DNA of 64,000 nucleotides from NCBI GenBank assembly GCA_022836615.1, contig MU405253.1, positions 62,001 through 126,000 of the forward strand. Reading direction: 5' to 3'. Of the stretch, positions 1 to 9,727 are shown piece after piece. The first letter of the stretch is position 1. Each line of letters starts with the position of its first letter. This DNA is from Annulohypoxylon bovei var. microspora (Eukaryota > Ascomycota > Sordariomycetes > Xylariales > Hypoxylaceae). The notes under the pieces were generated by a model. That model saw only the letters and a program-made list of their open reading frames with translations. It ran no database searches and was not told the origin of the DNA. Position numbers and translations under genes: made by a program.

Positions 1-1164
1 TAGGCGTTTTTGCCGTGATCTCAAACTCGAGCCCTGCTTCCGCCAAACATATCGCAACTCAGACGAATGCTGACGAATCTCTTATCCGTGCGTCTCTCGT
101 ACCACAACATTAATGAAGCTCACGATAGCTTAGGGCGTTTTCTCCGAGTTCTGACAGCCGCGGGCTACGTTGATGAAGTCGGCGACGGCGTCTATGGGTC
201 AACCAAGTGGACTAGGCACATGCAAAGCCGATTAGCAGATGGCATGATTAAATTCACGTGAGACATAACGCCATTTTTATTTGAATTATAACTTCTAATG
301 AGATCATCCACAGGTATGACAATGCCATGCCACAGATGGTGGAGGCACCGAAGTGGTTCAAGATGCGAGGTTACAATAACCCCCCCGACCCTAGCGACGG
401 GCTCTTCCAGGCTGCATTTAACACACAGGATTTGCCATTTATCTGGCTAGCCCGACCAGAAAACAAAGAATACTTTGATAATGGCAACACCTTCTTCGAG
501 GGTTCAGGGGGTCCCCATCCGCCCTGGGTTACCTGGTTCCCTGTTGCGGAGAAATTCCTCAGTGAACCACGCAAGAGCCAAGAACCTTTGCTGGTGGATA
601 TTGGTGGTGGTCGTGGCCAGAGTCTCCAAGAGTTCATCGACCGGTTTCCCGAGGAATCGGGGCCGTTCGTTCTCCAAGACCAGGAGGCCGTGTTGAAAAG
701 CGCCACGTCCCTGGCAATCAAGGCAGAGAAGCGTGCGCTGGACTTCTTCTGTGATTCCCCCGTTACAGGTAAGACCTTGTATTTGATGGCCGAGTCGGAC
801 CTCACCTTACCTAAAATTCGCATCTGATCTACCAACTGACGTGGAGAAAGGAGCACGGATATACTATATGAAGAGCGTCATGCACGATTGGGTCGACAAA
901 GATTGCGTTCGGATACTCAAGTCTGTGGCTTCGTCAATGACGCGCGGCTATTCTTATTTGGTTCTGAACGAGTTTATCCTTCCAGATATCGGGTGCGCTC
1001 TCCTGCCTGCCACAGCCGATATAATGATGATGGCATTCGTCTCGGGGATGGAAAGAAGTGAAACGCAATGGGTAAAACTGCTCACGGCGGCCGGTCTTGC
1101 TATCGAGGGATTTTATCAACCACCTAACGATGGACAAGGCATCATTGTTGCAACTTTGGCATGA
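1..1164 (+). CDS. SAM-dependent O-methyltransferase, 5' end cut by window edge
   Basis: Fungal class-I-like O-methyltransferase that would methylate a hydroxyl of a small aromatic metabolite in the cytosol. Exons read 3..87, 134..257, 314..768 and 851..1164. The introns (46, 56 and 82 nt) have GT-AG ends and keep phase through 325 codons to the stop. The first exon gives a helix-turn-helix-like segment (KHIATQTNADESLI) that joins RFLRVLTAAG, the usual dimerisation/winged-helix part. Next come the SAM motif I (LLVDIGGGRG) and the catalytic-His region (MHDWVDKDC). The C-terminus is complete; roughly the first 70-80 residues lie left of the window. It converges on the NmrA-like gene and sits four genes from the A-T-TE synthetase, so it is probably a tailoring enzyme. 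The family is clear; the substrate is unknown. Confidence 0.88.
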
Positions 1165-2665
1165 TTACGCGCCTTGTCTCTAGAGATTCTTCTCCTCTCA
1201 GAACCTAGATGGATCTAAGGCGCCTTGTCTACCACATGCCTCGACTTCAACAAGCTCAGGTAGCGACATAACAATGGTTAATGACATAATTTTTTTAGTT
1301 GTATCTAATCTATGACCGCAGCCGACTGAATCGTCTTTCGACGGTGCCAGTAGAGTTTATTCAATTACAGTAATTCTCAAAGGAGTACGAGAAAGGACAT
1401 GATATTCTTTTTCTTCTCTGTAACTTCTAATTGCTAGGCCGCGCCGTCTCTATGAAATATACTACGCCCCGAAAACCTGGTATCTTCTCTATACTCGCGT
1501 ACCGATAAACAGCTCTCGGTAGCATATGCTAAAGGGTGCCATAAAGGTCATAACACCTAATCTCTCTTATAACTGGGCGTGGGCCATCATGATAACCACT
1601 TACGAAATCTTAGCAAGGGCGTGAAGACCTCCTGGAGGAATAGTGTAGTGGTGGTATCACCTACAGCCTGGTTATCGTCCTGTCGATACACCGAAAGTGA
1701 CATCGGCCATCTGTTGGTTGGACCAACCCAGTAGACAGGTAGCGGTGATCTTTCGACAACTGCCGGCCGTAGTCAGTATCATTAGAGCAATATGACGGGA
1801 TTTCTAGGACGGTCCCTCCAGTCCGGCCCTCGTAATCTTGATGTTGGACAACTATTGTACGACGCTATATATTGGGACTAGGCGGTGCTTACTTACATAT
1901 AGTAGTCTATGATAGGACCAACTCGGCCAATAACTCTTATACAGGGGGTCCACATGGTAGTACAAACGCAAATATCGACGCTGCAATTCTAAGCCATTGG
2001 CCGGCATACGAATAGGCGCGCGTACCCCTCATAATGTCTATACTATACAGCTTGTGGTGGCCAATACTTATAATCTTGCATGGATAAGTAGGTGAGGAGG
2101 AGGAGAGGTATGTTGTAGTGCAGGATCACGTCAGGAAAGACTTCAAATGCAACACAAGTTAGGTCTCCAACAACAGTAGGGCCGAGTTACGATTTTACGA
2201 TGATAGGGAAATTTCTCAAGACCAACTACACCACCATTGCCAATATTATTGTTTCACCAACCGGGGGTAGAGCCTCGTCTTAGTCTGATATGAAGATCGT
2301 GTTTGTTACAATACATGAATCCCCCCGACATCATATTGTCAGTCACTCGGAGAGGGATCCAAAAGCATTACCGCCAAGCCACAGAGGCCGCTCTCTACGT
2401 GTACACCAATAGGGTCGACGACGAAGTTCCAAACAGGCAAGAATGGTTGCATTCTGTACCGGTTGGAGGATCTGCTGCGGGGACTTCTCTAACGCGAGCG
2501 AACTCATGTATCATAGGATCTTGCTGTCACGTAGTCCTGCTTTTTCGAATTTGTAGGACGATACCAGAGGAGAACGGACATTTATTTGTGAATAACCAGG
2601 TAGAGATTACGATTCGGGTGGTTTTAAGAATTCAACACTAGTAGCTCACTCCAACAAGAGAGCTG
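1165..2665. other. Gene-free stretch, 1.5 kb
   Basis: No coding region can be supported here. The only open frame over 100 codons (about 2303-2641, +) has no recognisable family, no plausible intron partners and a composition like random sequence. The stretch may be a decayed gene or repeat, but I recognise nothing in it. Confidence 0.5.
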
Positions 2666-3625
2666 TTATCCAACGTAGGTTTTTCTAACAGCGTACGCTT
2701 CTCGTGCGAGGAACTGCTTGAACGTGTTAAGCCCCCCCACAAGATTCTCGAGCTTGCCCTTATTCGTGTAATCCGACATGTATCTCACACAGGCATCTGA
2801 ATAGAAGAACGTCCAAGACCCCTCTTCCTGAGCCCTCTTGATCTCCTCATCTAGCGTGTAGAGAGCCCTAAAATCCCTCCCTTGTCCAATCGCTTCTGAG
2901 AGCTGGTCGAGTACCTCCTGCACAGGCAGCTCGTCTTGTGCGAGCACCAGATGAAGCCCATGAAAGGTACTCGGGTCTCGAAATGCGGCCACCGCGGACC
3001 GCGCAATGTCGACATGGTCGATAAGCGCCAAGCGAGACTGAGGTAACATGGACGTTGTCCAGCTTCCTTTGTCCCGCAACTCGGTGATTCCGAAGGCGTG
3101 AATTTTGGGCTCCAAAAAATTTGCCATGAAGAAGGCGGGCCGCAGGATCGTCCAGTAGTTGAAGCCCCCGTCCTCGATGGCCTGCTCGACGCCCCTGTGG
3201 CTTTGGAAGTACTGCGTAAAGATGGGACCCGGAGGCGTGGGTGGGCTACGGCCCTCTTCTAGGAGACAGACTCCGAGCGTTGTAGACGCTACGGCGTGTC
3301 GAACGCCTGCGTCCACCGCGATTCGGGCAATTCGCCGGGCCCACAGTGGCGGTTGAGCAAAATCGAAACCCGGCATTATCATCAAGCAGAGGTAAAGCAT
3401 ATCACACCCGGCAAGGGCTGTTCGTAGAGCACCCTCGTCATCCCAGCCACCGGTCGTGAGTTGCACTCCCATGCTCCGAAGAGAATGTGCTGTGGGAGAG
3501 TGCGGGTCCCGCGTTGTACCATGCACATTCCACCCAATCCCCCGAAGTTGATGGCATAAAGCGTTTCCCTGAAGCCCTGTCGCACTGGTGACAAACACAG
3601 TCGGATACCTAGCTGAGGGGGACAT
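2666..3625 (-). CDS. NmrA-like NAD(P)-binding family protein
   Basis: Single-exon protein of 319 aa with an N-terminal Rossmann fold: beta strand VFVTSATG followed by LQG (the TGxxG-type dinucleotide loop of NmrA-like/atypical SDR proteins), then an Arg-containing second strand end (TTRDP) that usually favours NADP(H). The rest matches the length and layout of isoflavone-reductase/NmrA-like enzymes, including a segment like YWTILRPAFFMANF that normally lines the active site. Such proteins are either redox sensors or true reductases, and within metabolite clusters they are usually annotated as reductases or epimerases. The classical SDR Tyr-x-x-x-Lys is not obvious, so catalysis is uncertain. 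It is transcribed on the same strand as the rhodopsin-like gene upstream. Confidence 0.85.
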   Translation of the reverse strand: MSPSARYPTVFVTSATGLQGNALCHQLRGIGWNVHGTTRDPHSPTAHSLRSMGVQLTTGGWDDEGALRTALAGCDMLYLCLMIMPGFDFAQPPLWARRIARIAVDAGVRHAVASTTLGVCLLEEGRSPPTPPGPIFTQYFQSHRGVEQAIEDGGFNYWTILRPAFFMANFLEPKIHAFGITELRDKGSWTTSMLPQSRLALIDHVDIARSAVAAFRDPSTFHGLHLVLAQDELPVQEVLDQLSEAIGQGRDFRALYTLDEEIKRAQEEGSWTFFYSDACVRYMSDYTNKGKLENLVGGLNTFKQFLAREAYAVRKTYVG

Positions 3626-4849
3626 GGTAATATGTGTAATTCTTAAGCAGTAGTTTGAGTTTTCCTAGAAAAAGAATTCACGACTTGACTTGACTACCGG
3701 CGGTGTTTCTACTACGCGGCTAAAACTATCAAGTAGCATCGTGCTTTGGTTCTCTAGTATACTGGAAATCGTCAAGATCCAGATGAGGCATGTGCCTCGA
3801 CGTCAGACGACATTATGCCTAAGCCGGATCCTGGCCCCTTTTTTGATCAATCCCCCTATTTAGATTACTTTTACACTAAAACAGAAATTTTGATATAGGC
3901 GTATTAATAGATAGGTAGTTGAGCGTTTCCGTTTGATTAAATACATGTGTATTACAATTGATTGTTCTATTTACCTGGTGATACAAATATAATCAAATTC
4001 CTTGGTGAGGCAATCGTGATGGTTGCAAGAGCCCCACATATAAAATTAAGTACGAAATACCCCTATTACTCGTTCATGATTCTTATGACAATAACACAAA
4101 TAAATCTTAGAATTTTGACTCTACAACTATTATTAAAATTATTAAATCATTTATAAAATTCATATACCTATTTTCAATTAAAACACTTCAATATCTGTTG
4201 GGTTACGCCCATATCAAAAGTGGTGGTTTGGTGTAAAAGTTATCGAACCTAGATAGGGGGTCTTGACGGTTACGCCGTGCAGCGTAGCTTTTTAACACTA
4301 TCTCTCTATGAGATTATTAGTTAGCTAGATACATACCAGGCGTATAATGCATGGTTAAGGAGTATCGATAGATGATACGATGAGGATGTTAGATTATCAC
4401 ACCGTCTGCGTGCCGAGGAGGGTGACACCACCTTCCTGCAGGATCTCCCGCCGAGATCTGTCGGGCCATATCCGGAGCATGCGATTTGACGATGCTACAT
4501 CGTAATATCTACACCGGAGTGGGCATATTCCCAGCCTTACTGACAGAAAATACCATTTAGATGTACTTGTGCCATCCAGACCCTATCTACCTGACACAAT
4601 GACATAATCGCCTTGTCTAGAACGAAGTACGCCACTCTCTAGTTATAGTATGGCCCTTTGCATAGGAGAATATCTCCAACCTGTACTACACCTAGATGAA
4701 TTACGCATGTATCATTATTCTTTGATTTCTAACGACTTATTTGTTGCCTGCTGTTACCCTCCCTCTCCCACTTCAAATGATGTCAGGTATATGCATTTCA
4801 TTCACCGCCTCGGGCGGGAGCTAATCACAAAGCCGCTCCAGGTGTGGTC
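3626..4849. other. Gene-free, strongly AT-rich stretch
   Basis: Separates the NmrA-like gene from the 3' end of the rhodopsin-like gene. About 3840-4200 is very AT-rich with long A/T runs and no coding potential, as in DNA degraded by repeat-induced point mutation or in a neutral spacer. Nothing else is recognisable. The part next to 3625 should hold the promoter of the NmrA-like gene. Confidence 0.5.
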
Positions 4850-6145
4850 TCAATATGCAAGTGTAAATTGATCGGTTCTTGTAATTTCGCCGGCTTTGCC
4901 CTGGAAGTCTCTTTCCTCGTTGAAGCATGCGGTCGATCGACCCGGCTTCGACTGCTCTGCGGATGAAGGGGGCAGCAAGCCAAGCTTCGTAGCGTTAGGT
5001 CGGTCCAGGTTGTAGTAGCCGGCACGGTCACCGTTTCCGATATGCATGGGCTCACCGGTGCGCTGATAGACGCTGCTCCCTTTCGAGGTGAAATACTGCA
5101 GAGGGGACCTGATAGCTCGGAAGAACGTCGTATCCTGTTTGAAAAGCTGTGGTAGCGTAGGAATGCATCCCATTATAATGATAAACGTTTGCTCGAGGTT
5201 GGACCAGATAAATGTTTCGGCAACGCTTTGCATCTCCTCGGCCTGGCCGACCGATTCTTGCACGAGAGTAGTCTTCATGATGGACGCCACCGCCGTGAAG
5301 ACGGACATGCTGACAAGAACGGCCAACCTGATTTTGCGGCCCAAGGGCATATTAAGTCTCCAGATAAATATCACAGGAAAAATGACATAAAATAGATCTG
5401 CAGCCGTGAAAAACGCTACGGCTGTGAGTTAGCAGTAAACATTGTAGTCTGAGCCTAGAAACTGACATTGACCTGTCATCCACAGCAGCTTCGCTATCAT
5501 CGGGTCCAAACGGCGTGCCGGGAGAAGCGGGTTCCAGAAGCCCTCTATAGGGCTGACTTGCACACAGTATACGATCTCCGTGGCGGCAGCAAGTGAGGAC
5601 TGGATAGTGGTAAAGATTATCAAGTACCACTTAAACCATGTCTTGGATCCGAAGATGCGAAGAAGGAAGACGGAGACAGAGACTCTTGCTGTAATGGCTA
5701 CCACGACACCAGACATCGAAGAAATAAGGGTCCACTTGAGGGTGTGGACGATCTGAGGATCGTAAGTCATATTCTTCGATTCCATTCCCAGGCCCCAATG
5801 GTAGGCTCTCGTTAGGCAAGATTGGTAAGCCAGCTGGAAAATCTAGGACGACAGCGGGTTAGTACGAAAAGCACAATATCCTCTTCAGATGGGTATGAAG
5901 ATAGGCTACTAGAGAGACGCTGTCGGGACACCTACGCCGGCGATCAGCATCAGCCAATCTTCCAAAGCGATGTTTCTAAGAATCGTGACACGGACGTAGA
6001 ATCGTAGACAAATGGCGATGGTGGCAAGAGAGGTAAACGTCCACATCACGCTAATCATGGTCGGAGAAATTCCCGGATCGTCCGGGTTCACGGGAGGAGG
6101 ATAGAGTGCCGAAGACGCGGCATCCGTCGAGTTAGGCGCTGACAT
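4850..6145 (-). CDS. Rhodopsin-like fungal integral membrane protein
   Basis: Three exons (6145..5936, 5842..5473, 5421..4850) give 383 aa; the introns are 93 and 51 nt, and the first has a TACTAAC branch site. The protein has about seven hydrophobic helices with the usual landmarks of the fungal rhodopsin-like domain (the family often annotated as integral membrane protein, related to PTH11-type receptors): a first helix ending in CLRFYVRV, an LEDWLMLIAG motif entering helix two, a GLG loop motif, and a FGSKTWFKWYL segment. A soluble C-terminal tail of about 110 residues follows helix seven. No retinal-binding Lys can be assigned, so it should not be taken for an opsin. The function of this domain in metabolite clusters is unknown; sensing or organising membrane-bound steps are both possible. 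It diverges from the O-methyltransferase at 7007 across 861 nt. Confidence 0.85.
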
Positions 6146-7006
6146 CGTAGCTACCTAGTCGCCAGCTGTAGAGCTTGCAGAGTTAGAATTCACTGTGATT
6201 TTTTAGACCACAGAAATCATTCAGTAGAGGTCCTAACCCCACCGTTAGAGACAAGAGAGCAATCCGATGTATCGGGGAAAGACACAGTGCGAAAATCAAC
6301 TGATCAGAACGATGCCGCTATTGAATTTATAAGGCTTCAGGGCACTGCAGGCAGGCCGGCGTCAGAGTCCTTTGCACACTTACTCAAATGCAGCATACCA
6401 TACCCAGGCAACAGCAACTCAACTTCCAAAGGAAAGAAAATACATTGAATTCTAAAATATTTTCTAGTTGCTTAGTTTGAGTATGGTATATCAAACTCCC
6501 GCGCGGTACTTGGTAGGTAATGTGCAATGTTTTTCTGACGCCAGCCCAGCAGGCTGGACTGAACACCACACCACGACGATATGGTAGAGGTACCTTGGCG
6601 TGTGTTATTTAAATGTCTACATGTACAGCAACGGCGTTGGGAGAGAACTATTTTCGTGTTACTCTAATGGTGGCTGGTGAAGTGACACATCATATCAATA
6701 AATAACAGTGCAGTTGGGTGGCAATATAACTGTACATGTAAGCAAGGCACGGTGGTGTTGGCTGCTAATGGCTAATAATTGCGAGGTGCATGTAGCCAAC
6801 CGGATAGCACTTCTCCTAACTGTTAGTTAGCTAAGTCTTGGACCTGTTGGGTGGATGGATCATTGAGTATCTGCTGATTAATCTTCTCGGGCGTCACAAA
6901 CATCGCCTAAAAAGAATGTAGCTCATATCGTCTTTGACACCCCGCCTCCCTTGCCTGTGTCGTCTTTCTTCAATCTGTCTTCGATAGCAATAGTTGCTTA
7001 GTGAAC
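6146..7006. promoter_or_regulatory. Divergent intergenic region, probable two-way promoter
   Basis: This 861-nt gap lies head-to-head between the rhodopsin-like gene (-) and the second O-methyltransferase (+), so both promoters must be here. I see no credible coding region and no site I can assign to a specific regulator. The call rests on gene layout, not on a recognised motif. Confidence 0.5.
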
Positions 7007-8580
7007 ATGGCTGAACAGAACGGCAAACCGAGGATCGTTGAACTCGCCGAGCGGATCACTGAGGCCGTCGGTCGTCTGCAAGGCATCTTTGTGGACAAAG
7101 GACTCCAGATGCCCTCGTTTAACGAAGATGCTTCTTCTGAAATGCCACTCGAGGCCTTTGATGCTCGAGATGTCGTCTTAGACGCGTCCGCTGAGATCTA
7201 CGACATCCTCCTAGATCCCCTGACTCTGATACTCAAACGTGGCTCGGTAGGTTGTCCTGAAGTATGCACGGCATAGCCGACTACTAAATCCCAATTTCTT
7301 TCAGTATAACAATATGGTGAGCTTGCAGGCTATCAGCCGCTTCAAGATTGCACCTATGGTTCCCGCTCAAGGGCAGACATCGTTCGCCGAGATAGCAAAA
7401 CAGACTGGAGTGCAGAAACAGACGATTAAACGCCTGCTTCGACATGCCATCGCGATGCGCGTGTTCTGCGAGCCCCAGCCAGGCTGCGTGGCTCACACTC
7501 AAGCCTCCAAGGCTCTTATTGACCCAAGCGTGGCCAACTGGCTTACTAGTGGTGCCGAGGACTTCTGGCCCGCCGCATCTAGGGTGAGATACTATGAAGT
7601 CACATCGTGTTTACTGCTGGAACTTGCTGAGTCTCTAATAGATGGTTGATGCTATCGGGAAATGGGGAGATTCTCAGGAGCCAAATCACACCGTAAGTTG
7701 CCCGCGTCTTGCCAAAATGAACCTGTCCTTCTCTTTTGCCCTCTTTTGGTTTTTGAGTGGTCCGGCCTGATTGTCGCTCATTCCACACTAATACTAATAC
7801 CTGCTCTTATCATTTTTCGCAGGGGTTTTCCCTTGCGAACAACACGGATGGCACGGTCTACGATGTCGTCGGCTCGGATCCAGAAAGGGCAGCGCGTTTT
7901 GCCGGATGCATGAATGCCCACACCTCGACAGCCGGTTACAGCTTGTCCTACATCCTGGACTACTACGACTGGGCCGCACTTGGGCAAGCCCGCATCGTTG
8001 ACCTCGGAGGTGCCAGAGGACACGTTTCCATTGCGTTAGCTTCACGCTTTCCGAACCTCACCCTCGTCGTGCAGGACATGGAAAAGGTGGTCGAGGGCGC
8101 GGAGGCTGAGCTGTCGCCAACCCTCCAGGGAAGAGTACAGTTCGAGGCCCATGACCTATTCGCACCACAAGAAACTGAGGCGGACGTCTATTACCTGCGA
8201 TGGATCCTCCACAATTGGTCGAACAAGTACTGCGCGATAATCCTCAAAGCCTTAATACCTGCTCTGAAGCCAGGCGCAAGAATCATCATCCATGAATCCT
8301 GCATGCCTGAGCCTGGAGAAGCAGCGTTATGGAGGGAACAAGATCTACGGTACGTCCGGCACCTCGAACTAACTCGATAACGCGTAAAGATACTAACAAG
8401 GCCTGCCCTGTCAGTATGATGGATTTGAACATGGGCGCCGCGTTCAATGCCCAAGAAAGAACGGTGAGTGACTGGAAAGGCATCCTTCAGAATGCAGACG
8501 CCAGATTCGTCCTCAAAGATGTGATTCAGCCGAAGGGGTCAGCTTTGGCCCTGATTGATGTTCGCTGGACTGGTGAGTAA
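7007..8580 (+). CDS. SAM-dependent O-methyltransferase, complete
   Basis: Five exons (7007..7246, 7305..7583, 7642..7692, 7823..8349, 8415..8580) give 420 aa; the third exon is only 51 nt. The start is the ATG at 7007, just downstream of an in-frame GTG at 7001. The N-terminal part is the helical dimerisation/winged-helix domain. SAM motif I is IVDLGGARG near residue 248, an acidic ribose-binding site (VVQDME) follows, and the presumed catalytic His is in ILHNW near residue 320. Ends in a typical beta strand (ALIDVRW). It differs clearly from the O-methyltransferase at the left edge, so this is not a recent tandem copy. Its 3' end faces the A-T-TE synthetase. Likely job: O-methylation of a phenol or enol made by that synthetase; the substrate is inferred only. 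Confidence 0.9.
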
Positions 8581-9727
8581 ACATCTGAGCATGGATCTGG
8601 CCGTTGGCAGGGTGACAGCACGAATGTTAGATTTCTTTACATAAGAACTTAGTGTACGATCATTCTTGACACTCAGCCATTGCGGTAATAATAGTATGAC
8701 GGTCGACATGATGCATCTCACACATGCTTCGTGATGAACTGAAATTTTGTCTCTTTCGCGTTGTAACTTATGGGTGTACGAAGGTCAAGGCTAAAATCTG
8801 ATCAGTGGTTGAAACGGTGTAAACCGAGCCCTGGAGGCCTTTATGCACTGTAAGAAGCTTTGTCCTAGTGGCTGAGTGCCCTAGACTGTAGCGGTTAGCC
8901 ACTAAACTTTAGCAGAGACATCCATCACTATTAAGCCTGGGGCTTAGATACAGTACCGATTACCTAATTGCTGACCTAATCATGTATTGGGCAAGGATCG
9001 CGAACTTTTCGTCTTGACCTTCGTAGCTTTGACTCCGCAGTGAGTTCACAAAACTTCGATAGCTAGGATACAGGGAATGTTATTTGGCCTGATAGTTCTG
9101 TTCAGTGAACCCAGGCTTTGTCCAGAGCCGCCATATGTTTGAAGGTGCTTCCAAGTCGTGGAGCCTGCCCTCTTGCGTGTTATCTGGGGGTAGTAATGGA
9201 CAGTCGACTGCATCTATTGAGGGTGGGTGTCGTACGTGCATACCACAGCGGCAAATTGCAACGTAGGTAGGTACGTTAGCAACTTTTATCTGACCTCCAT
9301 GCTTCACGCCTCTGGGCATTTCTTCGTTACACAAACCCCCCTTCACGAGCCGACCTCCCAAGCCATTATGGACGTCATGTTGGTGTGAACTTGCAACCCC
9401 ACACCCCCTCAAGGAATTTTACTCTATTCCGACGAATGACGGCATGTTGAGCCCGCGTCTAAGGATTTCGCATGATGCATTTGAAGTTACACATCGAGGT
9501 CTCTTGTGCTCCTATCGAGAAAGTCTTTAACTGCGCCCTGCCCTCAACCCCGCTCATGTCACTGCCAGCCTTATCTAAAAGGGATGATGAGACCCCTTTT
9601 CAGGCCGGCAAGAGCAGGAGTCGTGCCAAGCTCGTAGTTACGTCCAATCACCAGTTGCATAGATCATATGTGCGTTGATCCAACTCGAGTAAGTAGGAAA
9701 CATCGTGACAAGATAACTAAGGATACC
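8581..9727. other. Convergent intergenic region carrying a small inverted-repeat element
   Basis: Lies between the 3' ends of the second O-methyltransferase and the NRPS-like gene. It holds the 249-nt TA-bounded element at 8777-9025 (separate entry). Open frames at about 9080-9678 on either strand look non-coding: no family, no splice context. Confidence 0.55.
8777..9025. mobile_element. TA-flanked MITE, copy 1
   Basis: A 249-nt segment whose ends are perfect 13-nt inverted repeats: TACGAAGGTCAAG at 8777-8789 and its complement at 9013-9025. Both outer dinucleotides are TA, as expected for the TA target duplication of Tc1/mariner-type elements. No coding region fits inside. The interior (from GCACTGTAA at about 8845 onward) is repeated, with many substitutions, at about 33282-33440, which supports a dispersed non-autonomous element and not a chance palindrome. 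Confidence 0.7.

Noticed and set aside
2303..2641. 112-codon open frame
   Set aside because: No family resemblance, no splice partners, composition near random; it lies in a spacer.
4850..6145. Light-sensing microbial opsin
   Set aside because: The helix pattern is that of the fungal rhodopsin-like integral membrane family; I see no convincing retinal-binding lysine context in the last helix.
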